From Bacillus_BD sp963765265 (GTDB lineage Bacteria > Bacillota > Bacilli > Bacillales > Cytobacillaceae), in the NCBI GenBank assembly GCA_963765265.1, contig CAVXVN010000011.1:186001-250000 (forward strand): a stretch of 64,000 nucleotides of DNA. Reading direction: 5' to 3'. Positions within the stretch are counted from its first letter, which is position 1. Each line of letters starts with the position of its first letter. The translations under genes and the position numbers were made by a program. Of this stretch, positions 26,445 through 36,421 are shown in pieces. The notes beneath the pieces are model-generated. The model saw only the letters and a program-made list of their open reading frames with translations, was not told where the DNA came from and ran no database searches.

Positions 26445-28293
26445 AAATAAAGGAGAGCAAGGTACACCCATTATGCCTATACCAGGGCGTCCCGGCGGTG
26501 GTCCCGGCAGATTAAGAGGCCCTGTTGTGAAGCCAAAAAATCTCAAAGGAACGATTAAACGTCTATTTTCCTATTTTGGCAAAGAAAGCAAAACCTTATC
26601 AATTATCTTTATGCTTATTGTGATTAGCTCAGCACTGACTCTTCTAGTACCGTACTTAATTGGTAAAGCGGTCGACACGATGAATCTCAAACAAGGAGAG
26701 GTCAACTTTACCATTCTAGAAGGGATCATCTTGATCCTTTTAGGCGTTTATTTGATTGATGCTTTATTCAACTTTTTGCAAGGGTGGTTGATGGCAGGGG
26801 TATCGCAGCGGATTGTTAAAACACTTAGAAGCCATCTTTTTCAAAAACTGCAGAAGCTCCCAGTATCCTTTTTTGACAAACGGACACACGGTGAACTGAT
26901 GAGCCGCCTTTCAAACGATATAGATAACGTCAGTAGTACCATCTCTCAATCAACAACACAGTTAATGTCTGGTGTCATTACAATAATCGGCTCTCTGATC
27001 ATGATGCTCATCCTAAGTCCTTTTCTCACTGTAGCCAGTTTAATCACTGTTCCATTTGTGTTTTTATTAACCCGGTCCATTACCAGGAAAACGAGTGTAT
27101 GGTTTAAAAACCAGCAAGAGCTACTCGGCCAATTAAATGGACATATTGAGGAAACGATCTCTGGATTATTAGTTGTTAAAGCATTTAATCATGAAGAAAA
27201 AGCGATTGAAGAGTTTGAGGTAGTGAATAAGTCGTTACGTGAAGTTGGACTGAAAGCACAAATCTGGTCCGGTTTTTTGATGCCCATCATGAACGTGATT
27301 AATAACCTTGGCTTTGTGGTAGTCGCCGTGGTAGGTGGTATTCTTGCAGTCAAAGGGATGATCACGGTTGGGGTAATTGCGAGCTTCCTGACCTATTCAC
27401 GTCAATTTGGAAGACCGCTAAACGACATGGCCAATATTTTTAATATGCTCCAGTCCGGCGTGGCAGGTGCGGAGCGTGTTTTTGAAATTATCGATGAACA
27501 AGATGAACCGGATGATGTGCAGGGGGCCATTCCGTTAGAAAATCCGAAAGGCCATATCGTATTTGAAAATGTCAGTTTCGGTTATCAACAGGATGTACCT
27601 ATTTTAAAAAGTGTTAGCTTTGAGGCCTGTGAAGGGTCAAGCACGGCATTAATCGGTCCTACAGGTGCTGGAAAAACAACGATTGTCAACCTGTTGACAC
27701 GCTTTTATGATGTGACCGAAGGGAGGATCCTAATAGACGGTAGGGACATCCGAGAATATACAAGAGACAGTTTAAGAAGAAGTTTTGGTTTTGTACTTCA
27801 GGATACGTACCTTTTTTCAGGAACCATTAAGGAAAATATTAAGTATGGAAAACCTGATGCTTCTGATGCTGAGATAGAGAAAGCTGCGCAGTTGTCCAAT
27901 GCGGACTTTTTTATTAACAAGCTACCAGAACAATATGATACTCAGTTAACAGAAAACGGAGGCAACCTCAGCCATGGGCAAAGGCAACTCCTAGCGATCG
28001 CCCGAGTAATTCTTGCCAAGCCTGCCATCCTGATTTTGGACGAAGCTACGAGCAGCATTGATACCAGGACAGAGCTCCAGATCCAAGATGCCCTTTTATC
28101 CATTATGAAAGACCGCACCACCTTTATGATCGCTCATCGTTTAAACACGATTCGTGATGCTGATACGATTATGGTCATTGATGATGGAACAGTGATGGAA
28201 AAAGGCAGCCATGATGCGTTAATCAGGGAACGTGGAAGGTATTATAATTTGTTTAATCAACAGTTTCATCATGTTAAAAGAGCATTGGAATAA
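26416..28293 (+). CDS. Heterodimeric multidrug ABC exporter, canonical subunit (YfiC-like)
   Basis: 625 residues with a Pro/Gly-rich N-terminal extension (about 18-38), a six-helix membrane domain and an ATPase domain with Walker A G-P-T-G-A-G-K-T-T (414-422), signature L-S-H-G-Q-R-Q, Walker B I-L-I-L-D-E-A-T-S and H-loop M-I-A-H-R. The second signature residue is H instead of G (LSHGQ). It overlaps the preceding gene by 29 bp, with AAGGAGGTG before ATG, so the subunits are made together. Confidence 0.9.
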   Translation: MSVQSQHANENKGEQGTPIMPIPGRPGGGPGRLRGPVVKPKNLKGTIKRLFSYFGKESKTLSIIFMLIVISSALTLLVPYLIGKAVDTMNLKQGEVNFTILEGIILILLGVYLIDALFNFLQGWLMAGVSQRIVKTLRSHLFQKLQKLPVSFFDKRTHGELMSRLSNDIDNVSSTISQSTTQLMSGVITIIGSLIMMLILSPFLTVASLITVPFVFLLTRSITRKTSVWFKNQQELLGQLNGHIEETISGLLVVKAFNHEEKAIEEFEVVNKSLREVGLKAQIWSGFLMPIMNVINNLGFVVVAVVGGILAVKGMITVGVIASFLTYSRQFGRPLNDMANIFNMLQSGVAGAERVFEIIDEQDEPDDVQGAIPLENPKGHIVFENVSFGYQQDVPILKSVSFEACEGSSTALIGPTGAGKTTIVNLLTRFYDVTEGRILIDGRDIREYTRDSLRRSFGFVLQDTYLFSGTIKENIKYGKPDASDAEIEKAAQLSNADFFINKLPEQYDTQLTENGGNLSHGQRQLLAIARVILAKPAILILDEATSSIDTRTELQIQDALLSIMKDRTTFMIAHRLNTIRDADTIMVIDDGTVMEKGSHDALIRERGRYYNLFNQQFHHVKRALE

Positions 28294-28311
28294 CTTTGTG
28301 TACCACACTTG

Positions 28312-28348
28312 AACCCGGCTAAGCGATCGCTTAACCGGGTTATTTTTA
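28312..28348 (+). terminator. Terminator of the ABC exporter operon
   Basis: AACCCGGCTAAGCGA pairs with TCGCTTAACCGGGTT (one mismatch pair), a near-perfect 30-nt palindrome, followed by ATTTTTATA. It separates this operon from the manganese transporter genes. Confidence 0.85.
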
Positions 28349-28377
28349 TATATTTTGTAAAAATTTCATTTTTTGTA

Positions 28378-28420
28378 TTAACATTTATTAACCTCCGCAT
28401 ATAATTTGCAGTAGGGAAAC
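28378..28420 (+). promoter_or_regulatory. Promoter with MntR-like operator for the manganese transporter operon
   Basis: TTAACA (28378-28383), 16-bp spacer, TATAAT (28400-28405). TTTGCAGTAGGGAAAC at 28405-28420 closely follows the known MntR box pattern (TTTGCxTxAGGGAAAC type) and overlaps the -10 end, a position where MntR with bound manganese would block initiation. The site directly supports manganese as the substrate. The resulting leader is about 160 nt long. Confidence 0.75.
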
Positions 28421-28587
28421 ATTTTTTTAATGAGCTATATTTCTTGTCTTAGGGAATACCTTGTATTAAAAGGTCTATAACACATATCATCCCCAATATA
28501 ATGAGCTACGCATTTTCCTGGAAGTGAGTATTTATCGAAGCTATAAAAAAATGAAGAAATAATTGTTATTTTAAGGAGAGAAAAACG

Positions 28588-29334
28588 ATGCAGAATCCTG
28601 CTATATCCATTACAGATCTTCATGTTTCTTATTATGGAAATGAAGCAATAAAAGGAATCAGCTTAACTGTTAATACGGGTAATTTGGTTGGGATTATCGG
28701 ACCTAATGGTGCGGGAAAATCAACCTTTTTGAAAGCTATGTTAAACCTTATCCCAACAGACAAAGGAGAAATAAGAATGTTTGGGAATGAGGTTAAAGAG
28801 GTAAGAAAAAAGATTGCGTATGTACCACAGCGCAGTAATATTGATTGGGATTTTCCAATAACGGTACTCGATACAGTTCTTATTGGTACTTATCCCAATT
28901 TAAAGCTATTTCAACGTCCAAAGAAAACAGATAAAGAATGGGCTCTTGAGTGTCTTAGACGGGTAGGAATGCAAGATTTCACAAAAAGACAGATTAGTGA
29001 ACTTTCTGGAGGGCAGCAGCAACGCGTCTTTCTTGCAAGAGCACTCGCTCAAAAAGCCGATCTATTTTTTCTCGATGAACCCTTCGTTGGAGTCGATATT
29101 TCAAGTGAAGAGACCATTGTCCACATTTTGAAAGACCTTTGTTTGCAAGGAAATACCGTTATTGTCGTTCACCATGATCTCAGTAAAGCGAATGATTATT
29201 TCCATCAACTCATATTATTAAATAAAGAATTAATCGGTTTCGGAACGGTAGAAGAAGTGTTTAAACCTGAGGTCATCAAAAAAGCCTACAATGGACAATT
29301 TGCTTTCATGAATGAGATAGGAGTGCCGATATAA
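28588..29334 (+). CDS. mntB: Manganese ABC transporter ATP-binding protein
   Basis: 248 residues. Walker A G-P-N-G-A-G-K-S-T (38-46), signature L-S-G-G-Q-Q-Q-R, Walker B L-F-F-L-D-E-P-F-V-G-V-D and H-loop V-V-H-H-D. It powers uptake of Mn2+ with the membrane protein and lipoprotein encoded next. AAGGAGAG precedes the ATG; the stop overlaps the next start by one base. Family members also move zinc, but the MntR-like site favours manganese. Confidence 0.88.
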   Translation: MQNPAISITDLHVSYYGNEAIKGISLTVNTGNLVGIIGPNGAGKSTFLKAMLNLIPTDKGEIRMFGNEVKEVRKKIAYVPQRSNIDWDFPITVLDTVLIGTYPNLKLFQRPKKTDKEWALECLRRVGMQDFTKRQISELSGGQQQRVFLARALAQKADLFFLDEPFVGVDISSEETIVHILKDLCLQGNTVIVVHHDLSKANDYFHQLILLNKELIGFGTVEEVFKPEVIKKAYNGQFAFMNEIGVPI

Positions 29335-30191
29335 TGGAATTTATTGAAGCAGTCATCCAATATGGTTTTTTACAAAAAGCATTATTAACATCGATTATGG
29401 TAGGAATTATTTGTGGGGTCATTGGTTGTTTCATCATTCTCAGAGGAATGGCTCTTATGGGAGATGCGATCTCACATGCCGTACTTCCAGGAGTCGCGAT
29501 CTCCTATTTGTTCGGAATCAATTTCTTTTTCGGAGCCGTGTTTAGTGGTGTTCTAACGGCTCTTGCCATTGGCTTCGTTACCCAAAACAGTCGAATTAAA
29601 CACGATACCTCGATTGGTATCATGTTCACGGCCGCATTTGCATCAGGGATTATTATGATTACGTTGCTTAAAAGCAGTACAGATCTATACCATATCTTAT
29701 TTGGAAATGTTCTTGCCGTAAGATCAACAGATATGTGGATCACTTTGGGGATTGGATTGATTGTAATAGCAGCTGTCTATCTCTTTTATAAAGAGCTATT
29801 GGTTACATCGTTTGATGAAACGATGGGGGCAGCATACGGCTTGCCAGTCCGATTTATTCACTATTTCCTTATGACCTTATTGACCATGGTAACTGTAGCC
29901 TCCTTGCAGACTGTAGGCATTGTATTAGTTGTCGCCATGCTTATTACACCTGCTGCGGCTGCTTATCTATTAACAGATCGTTTATGGGTAATGATTTTTT
30001 TCGCGGCAGGAATTGGAATCCTCTCATCGATTGTTGGTCTATACTTTAGTTTCACCTATAACTTAGCTTCAGGAGCGACCATCGTTCTTTCAGCAACGGC
30101 TATTTTCGTTCTGGCATTCCTATTATCACCTAAGCATGGATTACTTTGGAAAACATTAAAAGTGAAAAAGAAGAGAGCTTCATTAACATAA
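29334..30191 (+). CDS. mntC: Manganese ABC transporter permease
   Basis: 285 residues with about eight membrane helices, ABC-3 family; contains the D-A-I-S-H-A-V-L-P-G-V-A motif typical of metal ABC permeases (about residues 43-54). It overlaps the ATPase stop codon and is followed 28 bp later by the binding protein. Some Bacillus loci have two permease genes; only one is present here. Confidence 0.88.
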   Translation: MEFIEAVIQYGFLQKALLTSIMVGIICGVIGCFIILRGMALMGDAISHAVLPGVAISYLFGINFFFGAVFSGVLTALAIGFVTQNSRIKHDTSIGIMFTAAFASGIIMITLLKSSTDLYHILFGNVLAVRSTDMWITLGIGLIVIAAVYLFYKELLVTSFDETMGAAYGLPVRFIHYFLMTLLTMVTVASLQTVGIVLVVAMLITPAAAAYLLTDRLWVMIFFAAGIGILSSIVGLYFSFTYNLASGATIVLSATAIFVLAFLLSPKHGLLWKTLKVKKKRASLT

Positions 30192-30219
30192 AATTAGATA
30201 GTTAGAGGAGGTAAAACCA

Positions 30220-31170
30220 ATGTTTAAAAAAAGTTTGTTTTTTTTGTCAACAACCCTACTAACGATTTTTTTATTAACTGCATGCAGTGGTGAGAAGAAT
30301 AGTAACACATCTTCTACAAATGGAAAAGGAGAAAAAGTTCAAGTTGTAACGACTTACTCGATTATTTATGACATCGTAAAAAATGTCGGTGGAGACTTAG
30401 TTGAGATTCATAGTTTAGCACCAATCGGATCTAATCCACACGAATATGACCCACTTCCGGTAGATGTCCAAAAAACAACCGATGCCGATGCGGTGTTCTA
30501 TAATGGCTTAAATTTAGAGGCTGGAAATTCATGGTTCAATAAGTTGATGGAAACAGCCGGAAAAGATGGGAAGGATGCACCTGTCTTCCTAATGAGTGAA
30601 GGGGTTGAGGCCAAGTATTTAACGACAAAAGGGAAAGAGGGGGAAGAAGATCCCCATGCCTGGTTAGATATTCGAAATGGGATTAAATACGCCGAAAATG
30701 CTCGAGATGGGTTAATCAAAGTAGATCCGGAAAATGCAGATGTTTATAAGAAAAATGCGGAAGAATATATTTCGAAGCTCCAAATACTTCATGACAATGC
30801 AGTAGAACAATTTAATGAACTCCCCGAAAAGGATCGCATTCTTGTCACCAGTGAAGGAGCATTTAAATATTTCTCTGCGGCATATGATTTCCAAGCAGAA
30901 TACATTTGGGAAATTAACCAAGAAAATCAAGGAACACCGGATCAAATTACAAGAATAGTAGATATCATTAATGAAAAAGGGATTAAGGGCTTATTCTTAG
31001 AAACAAGTATCGATCCACGCAGTATGGAAGCTGTATCTGCAGAAACAAATGTTCCAATTAAGGGGAAAGTATTCACAGACTCAATAGGTGAACCTGGAGA
31101 AGATGGTGATTCTTATATTGCCATGATGGAATGGAATATAAAGACCTTTAAAGAAGGTTTAACTAAATGA
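30220..31170 (+). CDS. mntA: Manganese-binding lipoprotein (cluster A-I solute-binding protein)
   Basis: 316 residues, lipoprotein signal L-L-T-A-C (Cys22). Metal ligands are recognisable in N-P-H-E-Y-D-P, E-D-P-H-A-W-L-D, T-S-E-G-A-F and V-F-T-D-S-I-G (His, His, Glu, Asp set), and V-V-T-T-Y-S-I-I-Y-D-I-V is the usual mature start. GAGGAGG precedes the ATG. It captures Mn2+ outside the membrane for the permease. Confidence 0.9.
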   Translation: MFKKSLFFLSTTLLTIFLLTACSGEKNSNTSSTNGKGEKVQVVTTYSIIYDIVKNVGGDLVEIHSLAPIGSNPHEYDPLPVDVQKTTDADAVFYNGLNLEAGNSWFNKLMETAGKDGKDAPVFLMSEGVEAKYLTTKGKEGEEDPHAWLDIRNGIKYAENARDGLIKVDPENADVYKKNAEEYISKLQILHDNAVEQFNELPEKDRILVTSEGAFKYFSAAYDFQAEYIWEINQENQGTPDQITRIVDIINEKGIKGLFLETSIDPRSMEAVSAETNVPIKGKVFTDSIGEPGEDGDSYIAMMEWNIKTFKEGLTK

Positions 31171-31174
31171 ATGG

Positions 31175-31241
31175 TGACAAGGGGGCGGTTCTGTGTTTCA
31201 TTTACTTCGTAAATGGAAACACAAGAACCGTCCCCTTGTTT
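31175..31241. repeat. Long intergenic palindrome (REP-like element), also acting as terminator
   Basis: Left arm (31176-31204) GACAAGGGGGCGGTTCT... pairs with right arm (31210-31241) ...AGAACCGTCCCCTTGTTT over about 28 bp with two bulges and a 5-nt loop. The ACAAGGGGxCGGTTCTTGTG sequence type recurs between genes in many Bacillus genomes. Here it would terminate the mnt operon. One copy was seen in this window. Confidence 0.65.
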
Positions 31242-31261
31242 CGAAAGGAATGGGTATAAAA

Positions 31262-33433
31262 ATGAGTGAGGTAATGCTAAAAAGTTTGCTTAATAAGATG
31301 ACATTGGATGAAAAAATCGCTCAATTAATTCAATTAGCTTCTCATTTTTATGAAGGTTCAAATGCTAAAGGTGATTCTACTGGTCCAATAGCTGAATTAG
31401 GAATTAGTGAAAACGTCGTTCATAATAGCGGTTCTGTCATTGGTGCATCAGGAGCTAAAGAGATTGTCCAAATCCAAGATACACATCTAAAAAACAATCG
31501 GCTTAAAATTCCTTTATTATTTATGGCTGATATTATCCATGGATTCAAGACGATTTTTCCGATTCCACTGGCAATTGGATGTTCATGGGATTTGGATCTT
31601 GCTGAAAAGAGTGCACAGATTGCGGCCTTGGAAGCGTCCGTATCCGGTATCCAGGTTACGTTCGCCCCAATGGTTGATTTAGTCCGAGATCCACGTTGGG
31701 GAAGGGTAATGGAATCCACTGGTGAAGATTCTTACTTAAATAGCCAATTTGCAAAAGCTTTTGTTCGTGGATTCCAAGGACCAGAGCTTGAGAACGACCC
31801 AAACCGATTGGCAGCCTGCGTGAAGCACTTTGCTGCATATGGAGCTCCTGAAGGTGGACGTGATTATAATACAGTCGATATGTCCGAATGGACAGCTGCG
31901 CGAATATTATTTGCCTGCATATAAGGCTGCTCTGGATGAGGGTGCGCAAATGGTCATGGCTTCCTTTAACACAGTTAACGGCATTCCGGCCACTGGGAAC
32001 CGAAAGCTTTTGCGCGGGATCCTTCGGGATGAGTGGAATTTTGACGGTGTCGTCATTTCCGATTGGGGATCAGTGGGTGAGCTGATTCTACACGGAGTAG
32101 CCGCGGATGAGGCTGAAGCTGCCTATCAATCCATTCAAGCTGGTGTGGATATAGAGATGATGACTGCAACCTATGTAAAGTATCTATCATGGTTAGTGGT
32201 AACCAATGTCGTAAATATTAATTGGATTGATGAAGCCGTCCTTCGCATTTTAACACTTAAAGCTAAACTGGGTTTGTTTGAAAATCCGTATCGTGGTGCA
32301 GATGAAGAGTTAGAGGAAAAAATCAATATGAGCAAGTACCATCGTGAAATTTCCCGTGAATTGGCAACGAAATCGATCGTCCTTTTACAAAATCATAATC
32401 GTATCCTCCCACTTCAAGAGGAAAGGAAGATTGCCGTTATTGGCCCGTTTGCGAAAAGCAACGATCATTTTAGGACCTTGGTCTTGGTTTGGTTCAAAGA
32501 AAGAGGCAATTACACTATTTGCAGGACTAACAGAAAAAGTGGGAGCCCATTCACTTCTTTATGCAGAAGGTTGTGGAATTGACGCTGGAACAGTCGAGCA
32601 GCAAATTTCTGCTCTAAAAATAGCAGAAGAGGCAGATGTCATTGTGCTTGCACTTGGGGAAAGCACCAATATGAGCGGGGAAGCAGCAAGTAGAGCGGAT
32701 ATCCGCTTACCACAGGTTCAACTTGATTTAGTGAAAGAAATTAAAGAAGGCGAATAAGCCCATGATAGCCGTCCTTTTTAATGGACGTCCACTTGACCTT
32801 CACGGTGTCATTGATCAGGTAGATGCCGTTCTTGAAGCATGGTTTCCAGGAACAGAGGGCGGGAGAGCAATTGCTGATCTCTTGTTCGGTGACAAGAATC
32901 CATCTGCCAAATTAAGCATGTCTTTTCCGTATTCCGTTGGTCAGATTCCTGTTTACTATAATCACTTTCGTACGGGCCGTCCTAAAAACGCGCTCAATGC
33001 AGAAGAATGGTATGTATCCAAGTATTTGGATATTCCCAATGAACCTTTATTTTCATTCGGATTTGGCTTAAGCTACACAACTTATTTATATGAAAATGTA
33101 AGGCTGTCAAATGAAACAATGACGGCGGAAACTCCTTTAACTATTTCAGTTGATGTAACAAATAACGGAGAGGTAGAAGGGGAGGAAATTGTTCAGCTCT
33201 ATATTCAAGATGTAGTAGGAGAAGTCGTTCGTCCAATAAAAGAATTGAAAGGTTTCGTAAAGGTGATGTTGCAACCTGGAGAAACAAGAACTATCTCTTT
33301 CATCATTTCAGAGGAGCAGTTGCGTTACCATCATAGTGATTTACACTTTAAAAGTGATCCGGGGGCATTTGTAGCATACATCGGTTCGAATAGCCAAGAT
33401 GTTCAAGCCTACCCTTTTCAATTAATAGAATGA
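31262..33433 (+). pseudogene. Glycoside hydrolase family 3 (beta-glucosidase-like), three frameshifts
   Basis: Four consecutive frames together cover a normal GH3 enzyme of about 720 residues: N-terminal barrel (31262-31890) with K-H-F-A-A-Y-G, nucleophile region G-V-V-I-S-D-W-G-S (frame from 31893), second domain with L-G-E-S-T-N-M-S-G-E-A-A (frame from about 32470) and C-terminal fibronectin-like domain (32762-33433). Each break is one extra base, near 31890, 32465 and 32745. No residues appear missing. It would hydrolyse beta-linked glucosides or xylosides and has no signal peptide. ATG 31262 follows AAAGGAATGG; earlier starts would lie in the palindrome. Confidence 0.85.
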
Positions 33434-33695
33434 AATAGCTGAAATAATAAGAGATAAAATGAGAATGGCAAATAGTTCATTCCTGACCCATCTTGAGCAA
33501 CAATAGAAGAAGTGGTGCGATTATGCTTGACCTTAAAATGAATTTAATGATATGTATGTAAAGTAGTTGCTTTTAAAAAAATAAACTGTAATATGTTTCC
33601 TGAATGAATACAATAGATTTTGGAAATAAAATGATAATGAATCCTTTTAAACCAGAGGAGTGTAAGAAAATTACAAATAGGAGAGGGGTTATCCC
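33434..33695. other. Intergenic, nothing recognised
   Basis: 262 bp between the GH3 gene and yrzB; no convincing gene or terminator. Confidence 0.4.
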
Positions 33696-33977
33696 ATGGG
33701 AAATATTGAAGTAGGCGAAATCTTTACGATTACGGATGAAAATGATGAGGAGTTAGAAGTTGAAGTTTTGGCAGCACTAAATATCGAAGGAACAGATTAC
33801 GTTGCAGTCGCTTTTGTAGAGGATCTTCAAGAAGAGAATGAGGATGACATTGATATTTTCTTTTTAAAGGTAGACCAGGATGGTGACTTCTCAGCCATTG
33901 ACAGTGACAAAGAATTTGACAAAGTGTCCGCAGCTTTCGATGAAATCATGGAAGAGGATGAAGCGGAAGAAAACTAA
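33696..33977 (+). CDS. DUF1292 family protein (YrzB-like)
   Basis: 93-residue, very acidic protein (ends E-E-D-E-A-E-E-N) with the DUF1292 pattern: I-F-T-I-T-D-E-N-D-E-E near the start, then beta strands Y-V-A-V-A-F-V and I-F-F-L-K-V. Function is unknown. GGAGAGGGG precedes ATG. Followed by a strong palindromic terminator. Confidence 0.85.
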   Translation: MGNIEVGEIFTITDENDEELEVEVLAALNIEGTDYVAVAFVEDLQEENEDDIDIFFLKVDQDGDFSAIDSDKEFDKVSAAFDEIMEEDEAEEN

Positions 33978-33993
33978 AATTGTAGGACAAAAA

Positions 33994-34027
33994 CGAAAAA
34001 AAGCCTTGCATGCAAGGCTTTTTTTCG
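33994..34027. terminator. Perfect palindromic terminator
   Basis: 34-nt perfect palindrome (CGAAAAAAAGCCTTGCA and its complement) with T7 on either strand; terminates the DUF1292 gene. Confidence 0.9.
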
Positions 34028-34229
34028 TTTGGCCAACTGGAGCAATGGGAACATAATAGATAAAAACTGTTTTGCCAAACTTTATTAATGTAGTAACTTG
34101 GATTCCAATTTCCATAAATATGTTATTTTTATAGAATCTTCCAATCCAATCAAAGGGATTTTCTACATCATCCTTTACTGTCTGGTAAATAATAAGTTGA
34201 ATTATTTATCATTTAAGGAGTGGAACCCA

Positions 34230-35090
34230 ATGTCTCTCAATGGATTGAAACAAACATACATAAGAGTAGCGAATATCAACTTATACTGTGAATACCTATT
34301 GAATGACAAACCACCCATTCTTCTTATCCATGGCTTTGCATCTTCGACCTATACTTTTCGACGTATGATTCCTTTATTGCAAAAACAATTTTCAATTATT
34401 GCTATTGATCTACCCGGCTTTGGAAAAAGTGAAAAGTCCACTTCATTTGTTTATAGCTTTCATAACTATGCGAAACTAATGATTGAATGCATCCACCAAT
34501 TTGGTATTTCGAATACGTATATTGTTGCTCATTCAATGGGGGGGCAAATTGCTCTAAATATGGCGATTATCGCTCCTGAGAAAATAAACAAATTAATTCT
34601 ATTATGTAGTTCAGGTTATTTAAAGCGTTCCAAAAGACTTCTCATTTGCAGTTCATATTTACCTTTTTTTGAAAAATTTATCCATTATTATGTTGGTAGA
34701 AAAGACGTCAGAGATCACTTGAAAAATGTATTTTTTAACCACGCGTTAATCAATGATGAAATAATAAATGAATTCGCTAGACCGTTAGCTGAAAAAGAAT
34801 TTTATAAATCTTTAATTCGACTACTACGTCAACGCGAGGGTGATTTATTGCCACAACAACTACAGGAAATTCAAATCCCAACATTATTAATTTGGGGGGA
34901 AGAAGATCAAGTTGTTCCCATTCAAGTGGGTCACCGTTTAGTAAGTGATTTGCCTGATGCACAATTAATTACGTATGAAAAAACGGGACATTTAATTACA
35001 GAGGAAAAACCTGAACATGTCTTTGAAAATATCTTGATCCATACGGGAGCTACCCATATTCCTTCTCCTACTATTGGTACTTTACGGTAA
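34230..35090 (+). CDS. Alpha/beta-fold hydrolase
   Basis: 286 residues with the full triad: Ser102 in A-H-S-M-G-G, Asp226 in G-E-E-D-Q-V-V-P, His254 in T-G-H-L-I; the oxyanion loop is L-I-H-G-F-A-S-S. No signal peptide, so a cytosolic esterase, lipase or C-C hydrolase of unknown substrate. The frame is open back to 34098 but AAGGAGTGG places the start at 34230. Confidence 0.85.
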   Translation: MSLNGLKQTYIRVANINLYCEYLLNDKPPILLIHGFASSTYTFRRMIPLLQKQFSIIAIDLPGFGKSEKSTSFVYSFHNYAKLMIECIHQFGISNTYIVAHSMGGQIALNMAIIAPEKINKLILLCSSGYLKRSKRLLICSSYLPFFEKFIHYYVGRKDVRDHLKNVFFNHALINDEIINEFARPLAEKEFYKSLIRLLRQREGDLLPQQLQEIQIPTLLIWGEEDQVVPIQVGHRLVSDLPDAQLITYEKTGHLITEEKPEHVFENILIHTGATHIPSPTIGTLR

Positions 35091-35180
35091 TCATTATTCA
35101 AAATACAGGTAATAGTTGATTAGCTCTTATACTGAGAGGGAGTAGGACTCTTTATAGATAAAGTTAAAAGTGGTTTTTTC

Positions 35181-36017
35181 TTATCTTAAAATCATCTTAA
35201 GAATGAGTTTTTCAATTAATCTCCATGGAAAGATCTTTTTCAAAGCTAAATTTCTCTTCACACCTGTTCCAATGGGGTACCTGAAGCGAGGTGTTTTCGT
35301 TTGGACGGCAATTTGAGATATTCGTTTAGCTACTTCTAATGGATCCTCATGATTTCTTTTCCCCGTTTCCATTACATTTAGAAGAGAAGACATATAGGAA
35401 TGGAAGGGAGAATCATATTGAATTTTAATGGCATCCACAGCATTCCAGATGTTGGTCTCATATGACCCTGGCTCCACAAGGATGACGTCAATGCCAAATG
35501 GTTTGACTTCGAGTGACAAACTTTCACTGAAACCTTCTAGTGCATGCTTAGAAGCAACATATGGAGATAATCCTGGAAATCCCATTTGACCGCTAATACT
35601 GCTCATATTAATGATCCGACCACTACCTTGTTTCCGCATAAACGGAAGGACAGCCTGAGTGACCCCAATTACACCAAAAAAATTCGTCTCAAATTGTAGA
35701 CGATAATCCTCAAGGGGAATTTCTTCGATCATTCCACCCAGTGCAATTCCTGCATTGTTAACAAGTACATCAATCGATGGCCATTGCTCTAGCCACTTTT
35801 TGAAATTTTCAATGGATTCCTTTGAAGTAACATCAAGTGCATGTATGTGGATACTCTCAGATACATTTTGTCTTTTGCATTGTTGTAATAGTAGATCTGC
35901 TTTATTTAAATCTCTCATCGTTGCAATCACTTCAAAGCCTACTTTTGCTAACTCCGTAACACATAACAAACCAAATCCACTCGAACTCCCAGTAACGATA
36001 GCTGTTTTTTTCTTCAT
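35181..36017 (-). CDS. SDR family oxidoreductase
   Basis: 278 residues, classical short-chain dehydrogenase. NAD(P) loop T-G-S-S-S-G-F-G (9-16), N-N-A-G (87-90), catalytic Ser about 140 and Tyr153-x-x-x-Lys157 (Y-V-A-S-K). The A-T-M-R-D segment after strand 2 suggests NADP use. Substrate unknown. Similar to Bacillus YusZ-like enzymes. Confidence 0.88.
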   Translation of the reverse strand: MKKKTAIVTGSSSGFGLLCVTELAKVGFEVIATMRDLNKADLLLQQCKRQNVSESIHIHALDVTSKESIENFKKWLEQWPSIDVLVNNAGIALGGMIEEIPLEDYRLQFETNFFGVIGVTQAVLPFMRKQGSGRIINMSSISGQMGFPGLSPYVASKHALEGFSESLSLEVKPFGIDVILVEPGSYETNIWNAVDAIKIQYDSPFHSYMSSLLNVMETGKRNHEDPLEVAKRISQIAVQTKTPRFRYPIGTGVKRNLALKKIFPWRLIEKLILKMILR

Positions 36018-36421
36018 TCTTTACTCCCTAAAAAGTCTATTTAAACCTATTTTAGACTATTTCTATCTTTCTTGGCAAAATGAGTTCCTTTCGCTTATTC
36101 AAAATAAATAATTAACATTATTTAGAATATTCTCTACTACATCTATGTGTTAAATACACATAGAAAAATATTCCCTTGACCAATTGTAAGAGAAAACTCA
36201 TTTTATACATCTCATAAGTCGTTATTCTTATGCATCTAGGTATAAAAAGAAATTCAATGTAGATTTACAGACAGAAGTGAAAATAATAGGGTAGAGGTAA
36301 AAGAGGAAAAAAATGATTGCGAAATATTATGAGTTCATTCAGACATAATGGTAAGATGACCAAGTAAGGGTATTAGTATGGTAATCAAAAGGAAAGAAAC
36401 CCATCCAGAGGAGGTTTTAAT
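36018..36421. other. Intergenic, no gene recognised
   Basis: 404 bp, AT-rich; contains a small palindrome CTATGTG/CACATAG near 36143-36163 without T-run. It must hold the promoters of the flanking divergent genes. Confidence 0.4.
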
